From Tubiluchus corallicola (taxonomy: Eukaryota > Priapulida > Priapulimorpha > Priapulimorphida > Tubiluchidae): a stretch of DNA of 64,000 nucleotides. A program made the position numbers and the translations under genes. Shown piece by piece: positions 1-64,000 of this stretch (position 1 is its first letter; each line of letters starts with the position of its first letter). The notes under the pieces are model-generated. The model searched no databases. It saw only the letters and a list, made by a program, of their open reading frames with translations, and had not been told where the DNA came from. The stretch spans positions 124,001 through 188,000 of the forward strand of contig JAQGDQ010000090.1 of the NCBI GenBank assembly GCA_030141605.1. The letters are read 5' to 3'.

Positions 1-238
1 TTTTAAATTGGGGCGTATAAGAAAAATCATCCTGTTTTTCTTTAACTTTTAAAAATTGCTATTACGATCAAGCTTTTGACTGTGTTAAGTATGAGGTTTA
101 CCTCGACCAAAATGTTAAATTTACTTAGTTTGTCATATTTTCAGTTTGTTTAGTCTCATATATAGCTACTCGTCCACATGTTTATGCAGCTAAAAACGAC
201 TTATTTTTGGCTAATTAGACAAAATCGTTATTTTTTAG

Positions 239-15080
<14,842 letters not shown>

Positions 15081-15800
15081 CATGTTGTAAATACAAAGAA
15101 ATTATGCTAACCATTAATTTTAGTAACGATAATACTGGCTTAGCATTTTATTTCTTTTATGAACATTCTTTATTGGCTTCCAGAATTATTATGATTAGTA
15201 AAGTCGCAAGGTTTTGTAGTGCGAATATTATATTAAATTTCAAGTCTTAAAATAGAATATGCTTTATTAAATTTAGCATCTAAGACAAGTACAGTTTTGT
15301 GACGATGGGTATGGAAATGCATCTGATATTCGTAGCTACTCTTCTACAAACAAGTGCTAATGTGTCAGAGCATTGTAAGCACATTTAAAAAGAAGAGTCT
15401 TTTACTTAGTATTAGACCGTGTATTGTACTTTGTATTTTACTTTTACATAAGACCGATGAAACTATTTTGTAAAATTCGTAAGAAATCTCCAGCTTTAGA
15501 TATATGTGTCTAAAATCTACCTGATATTTTGGATATTAAACGAGTTTACGACAATTGTACAAATTATACGATAGAATGACAATGATATCTTAGATTAGTT
15601 TTTCAAGATCAGTTCCTAATAATTTGCTTTCGTATATCCTATGACTGTAAGAAATGTGGTAAAATAGCTGTTTTTACGTTATATTTTTGACATAATAAAT
15701 TTTTATGACCAAAGTTGTGAAAATGACAATTGCTTCGTCAAACGCATTTCATTGTTAGATGTTGCTTGCAGAAACAGAATAAATTACATAATTAAATTAC
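15081..15800 (+). other. Probable 3' UTR of gene A
   Basis: AT-rich, with no ORF of note, directly after the gene A stop. Possible poly(A) signals AATAAA at 15694-15699 and 15778-15783. The true end is not visible from sequence alone. Confidence 0.6.
15694..15699 (+). terminator. Candidate poly(A) signal AATAAA
   Basis: Canonical hexamer about 615 nt after the gene A stop codon. A second one lies at 15778-15783. Confidence 0.45.
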
Positions 15801-16287
15801 ATGGAGGGTGAGAAAAGAAAGTAATGTTATTATTAGTCAAATCAGAAAAGAATTTTCATTAGTTACATCATTGAATACTAGATTTTGTTGAAATACAGCT
15901 GTTTTGTTGAAAGACAACAGAAAATCAAGATGACATTACTTGCTCTGGACGGTAATAACCACACAAACACTTGTCAAGCAAACATGCCCAACTTAACATA
16001 ATTCATTGGTGAATTGTTGTCCTGCTGACTAAGTTTTTCAATTCTAATTCTAACAATTTCAACTCTAACAATTAATTTGGTACCGTTAAAGCTTTTCAAA
16101 TACGAGATAAACCTGAAGCGTTGGAGTAATAACGTAATAACTGAATCAGATACAGTGCATGGGGGCACATGTATAATGTATGAAGCGCATTATGCACACG
16201 CCGGCATGACGGTTTCATAAGCATTCATGCCGTAGAGAAAGAAATAATAAAGAGGGAAGAGGAGATGGGGAGAGGGAGGGAGGGAGG

Positions 16288-16531
<244 letters not shown>

Positions 16532-16984
16532 TCTTTTATTAACTTAACCTCTTTTTGCAGGTATACAAAGAATCATTTGAATTTAATACATCCAAAAGAA
16601 ATGCAATTATACATTATGACACAGTAACAAAAAGTTCAACTAGATGCAAAAACAAGTCACAAATAAATGTAAGCAATGGTAAGAACAAGTTGGCACGTTA
16701 TAAGCAGATGTTGTTTGTACATATAATACAAGAAAAATAATTACACAAAATACAACATTCACACACAAGCTATATAAATAATCACAACTAGAACTAGTAG
16801 CAACTATGGTTCAAGAAAACTTGCCCATATTTATGCTAAGCTTACTCTACATTGTTATAATTATAACAAAATATAGAAACTTACACTGCTTTTACACACT
16901 GTATACGCTAACTCGAAGTAATAGGACAACATTAGATTTTATAAATAATATCTTTCACCACTTGCATAAATTTATTACAAACTA

Positions 16985-17325
16985 ATGCATTAATTCCCGG
17001 TTGGGCAGAACATCGATAAGATTTTTTTCTGGATTCTTGGTCAACTAAACTACAATTAAAGAGTAGATGGTCAGAAGTTTGTGCTTCCCCACTATGACAT
17101 GCGCATTCATTTGTGGCTGCTTCCCCAATACGGGAAAAAAGATCGTGTTCCTCTTTTCAATAGTAAGTTTAGTGCTTTGGTTTCAATGCACCTCTGCTTA
17201 TTGTTTAATGATAAACTTAGTGGCTTTAGTTCTGGGCTTATAATATCTGCTGTTATGTCATCTAGGTGGTTCCCATGTTTGATTTTACGCCTCCATTGCG
17301 AATTTGAAATTTCACACATTTTTGT
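16985..17325 (-). mobile_element. LINE reverse-transcriptase C-terminal fragment, frameshifted
   Basis: On the minus strand one frame reads KALNLLLKRGTRSFFP and, after a shift at a poly-T run (about 17148-17153), another reads RIGEAATNECACHSGEAQTS followed by DHLLFNCSLVDQ. R-I-G, C-x-C-H-S-G-E, D-H-L-L-x-x-C is the usual end of LINE reverse transcriptases. A dead fragment. It belongs to neither of the genes around it. Confidence 0.62.
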
Positions 17326-17386
17326 CTGATGGAGCGTAAATTAATATATTTCAGATTACCGAGAGAGTGACAAAGAACGAGAGAGA

Positions 17387-17387
<1 letters not shown>

Positions 17388-17476
<89 letters not shown>
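17388..17476 (+). repeat. (GA)n microsatellite
   Basis: About 90 bp of pure GA, preceded by GAGAGT-type imperfect units from 17360. Confidence 0.98.
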
Positions 17477-17480
<4 letters not shown>

Positions 17481-17639
17481 GATGACAGTTTTCGACGTGA
17501 CAATAAAAAATGTAGTGCAATCAAATCAAATACATAGGATTGAAAAATTTGAAATAGAATCACGTTATTTGACAGTAACATCTCAGAAGACGTGTCAGAA
17601 AATATAGCTGGTTTGTTGTGCGTAGAATCTCAATTAGAG

Positions 17640-17830
17640 TGGAGACATCAGCAATTGATTCAGTTTAACGGTCGTGCAATGCTTTGCCGAAGCCATGCTC
17701 AGGTTTTTACCAGGCAGTCGAATTGCGCATGCGCTCTTCACTTCACACCTTTATCTGGAAGCCCCTGGAGCATTGAGCTGCATAGCTCGTCGCGGAAGCA
17801 GCAGATCAACATCGAAGGTGTTCTGGATGG
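17640..17830 (+). promoter_or_regulatory. GC-richer block with NRF-1-like palindrome, candidate promoter area of gene B
   Basis: Contains GCGCATGCGC at 17725-17734, the NRF-1 consensus found in many metazoan promoters, inside a block clearly richer in GC and CpG than its surroundings. It lies 1.8 kb upstream of the gene B start codon. Promoter function is inferred from composition and one motif only. Confidence 0.3.
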
Positions 17831-19301
17831 CAAACAGCCTCTGGTGGTATGAAGCAGAACTAAAGCAAGAAGGGCTTGTTGAACTACTGAAAGTGCTCGT
17901 AAAGCCAATGAGCTTAGTCTAGCTATAGGGCCGCCAAGTTAACCTACAATTGCAAATTTCGCGCATAGTATTTATGAAGAACAGAAGTTTGTTATTAAAG
18001 TTTAGAAATTACTGTTCGAGTATTATTATAAGTCGAAAGAAAACGATTTCAAATTTTCCATGTAACTTTGCGGGAAAAGACTGGTCTGAAGACAAAGAGT
18101 CTTTTTCTAAATTTTACAGGCGGATTACCTGTCTAAATTGGTTTTGGCTTTGCTATGTACCCTGTCAAATTTCTGATTTTTTCATGTGATTAAGTGTAGC
18201 TGTAAGTAGCTCATACTTTGCTTAGATAACGTGGTTTATCAGAGCAGTTTTCCTCTTTCTGTATTCCTGAGTCAGACAGATTTCTGTTTCTTTATTAATG
18301 AACCGAATCATTGGGTCGATTCAGTTCTAATTAGCAATTTAGGTAACCGTACGACTGAACGTAATCTTAATAACTGCAGCACCGGCGTATTGCTAATAAC
18401 CACATTAAACCTGCGAGGTACTCACACCAAGGTGCAAAACTCATTTATATACGCATCTAATAAAGCATTCGATCCGGAAATCAATATTGCATGTGTTTGT
18501 TTTTACGCCAGAGATTCTTAATCAACTTGGAGATGCTCAGAGACGTTCCGCGTCTCCCTGTCGTTCGTACAGCTCCTTGTGGGTATCCAAAGATGCCCGA
18601 AGTTTTACTGAATGCGCAAAAATCGGAGCGAATTCGCAGTTTATAAAGGCATTCCGTTTTTAGGAGCAGACAGAAGGGTGTATGCTGTATAAGCTGGAAG
18701 AGAACAAATATCTAAACACCTGTTTATCTGTGTAGCCTTGTAAAATTTGTGAACTGCAATGACAATTATTTGCTGCAGGAATGAACTGATTAAGTGTGAA
18801 GCTAACATGTGAATTGCTGCTGTTATCTGATGTACATGTAGTGATGCAAACGAATATGTATGTTATTTGTGGATGTTTCACTTTACGGGAAAAGCCAAAG
18901 TTTCATTTCACAGACGGTTGTAAAATGTAAACCCTGAAAATGTATTACGGCTCCAGAGGACGGTTAATGTACGCTAGAGAGTTCAGAATGCGAAGTAATT
19001 TTACTGATAGCTTGTGTTTTTGAGGAAGCCATCAAGACCGCCTTGGGACGCAAATAAACAAATAAGCTGAGCATAAATTCGTACGAATGTTCCCGCAAAA
19101 GTGTTCAGGTTTGCGTGCGCTTTCTGGATGAAGTCCATTCAGATTCCACATGTAAATGCCAAACTGATAAAGAAAGAGAAGCCATAACTATACACGAAGC
19201 GTAATGCAGAATTGATGCTTATTACACAGGGAATATGGAAAGTAGTGATTATATCTAAAGTGCTTTTCAGAATGCAGGAGTTTTTTCCATTCTCGGTTCA
19301 A

Positions 19302-19307
19302 TATAAA
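19302..19307 (+). promoter_or_regulatory. TATAAA, possible core promoter of gene B
   Basis: TATAAA about 220 bp before the gene B ATG. In AT-rich DNA such a hexamer is often chance. It competes with a model in which the first coding exon is preceded by an intron (acceptor atctgaacag at 19507). Confidence 0.2.
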
Positions 19308-19524
19308 CACATGTTGAGAGCATTGCTATGCAAACCTTGGACGAGGAAGCCTTAGAGGAACTCTTCAGGGAATTTACTCACGTCTGCTAATGAGAATTCG
19401 TTACTACGTGAAATAAAATTATAACGCATCCTTGACATGAAAAAGAAGTGAGTCTAGGAGAACATTAGCATTTGTGTGAATAACTTTCATTATTTTCATC
19501 TGAACAGTGCCTGCTGCCGCTACC

Positions 19525-63709
<44,185 letters not shown>

Positions 63710-63776
63710 GTATGTAACTTTAGCCTAAAATGAATACTTTACGTGACTTTACGTAATAAAGTCGATGTTAAATAAA

Positions 63777-63901
63777 AACAACTGCAATGACAGCAATGAT
63801 AACAGCAACAGCAACAACAGCAATGGCAGCAGCAGCAGCAGTACCTTAAGTAGTAGCAGGAGCAATAACAACAGTAACAGCATTGTCAAAACACACACGC
63901 A

Positions 63902-63964
<63 letters not shown>
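63777..63964 (+). repeat. CAG/CAA triplets followed by (CA)n
   Basis: Imperfect CAG/CAA triplets to about 63890, then CACG tetramers and about 45 bp of pure CA, in the intron after FN3-3. Confidence 0.95.
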
Positions 63965-63973
<9 letters not shown>

Positions 63974-64000
63974 ACGATGGTGACGGCGATGATGGCGACA

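Noticed and set aside
17592-17852. 86-codon ORF overlapping the GC-richer block
   Set aside because: No domain, two overlapping frames of similar length, and no splice context. More likely regulatory or untranslated sequence.

Overview
The window is nuclear DNA of an intron-rich, AT-rich invertebrate animal. Short exons with GT-AG borders, introns of 0.15 to 17 kb, very many long microsatellites, LINE and SINE-like fragments and the absence of any operon-like gene packing all point this way. The only protein-coding genes I can support are two large cell-adhesion genes of the Dscam (Down syndrome cell adhesion molecule) family, both on the + strand, head to tail. The phylum cannot be fixed from the sequence. 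The genes show no arthropod-style clusters of variable exons, which suggests, but does not prove, a non-arthropod bilaterian.

Gene A (239-15080) enters from the left edge as its 3' part, 21 exons. It encodes, in the canonical Dscam order, FN3-1 to FN3-4, Ig10, FN3-5, FN3-6, one transmembrane helix and a cytoplasmic tail of about 430 residues that ends in a PDZ-ligand-like Y-T-F-V. Every exon phase joins without a break (1170 residues in the window). A 3' UTR with AATAAA signals follows to about 15.8 kb.

15.8-19.3 kb is intergenic and holds GA and ATT tracts, a frameshifted LINE fragment and a GC-richer block that may be the promoter area of the next gene.

Gene B (19525-63709, running off the right edge) starts with a signal-peptide exon, followed by a 17.4 kb first intron, then Ig1 to Ig9 and FN3-1 to FN3-3, 21 exons in total (about 1198 residues). 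In FN3-1 to FN3-3 the two genes have the same intron positions and phases, and four of the six exons are identical in length (132, 165, 71 and 156 nt), so A and B are tandem paralogues. Most introns at domain borders are phase 1. Extracellular Ig/FN3 proteins of this kind act in homophilic neuronal recognition, and in arthropods also in immunity. That role is inferred from the family.

The most unusual local features are relics of exon duplication. A decayed copy of the transmembrane exon plus its downstream intron lies inside the Ig10 intron of gene A. A cytoplasmic exon end is tandemly repeated into its own intron. Fragments of the Ig2 first-half exon are scattered upstream of that exon in gene B, the same place where arthropod Dscam1 carries its exon 4 array. 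Other items are a GC-AG intron, a short cysteine-rich ORF with a poly(A) signal in the first intron of gene B, a possible 5S-rRNA-like SINE family, MITE-like hairpins and a stepwise GATA to GGAC to AGAC compound microsatellite of about 640 bp. Most long ORFs outside the exons are translations of simple repeats and are not genes.
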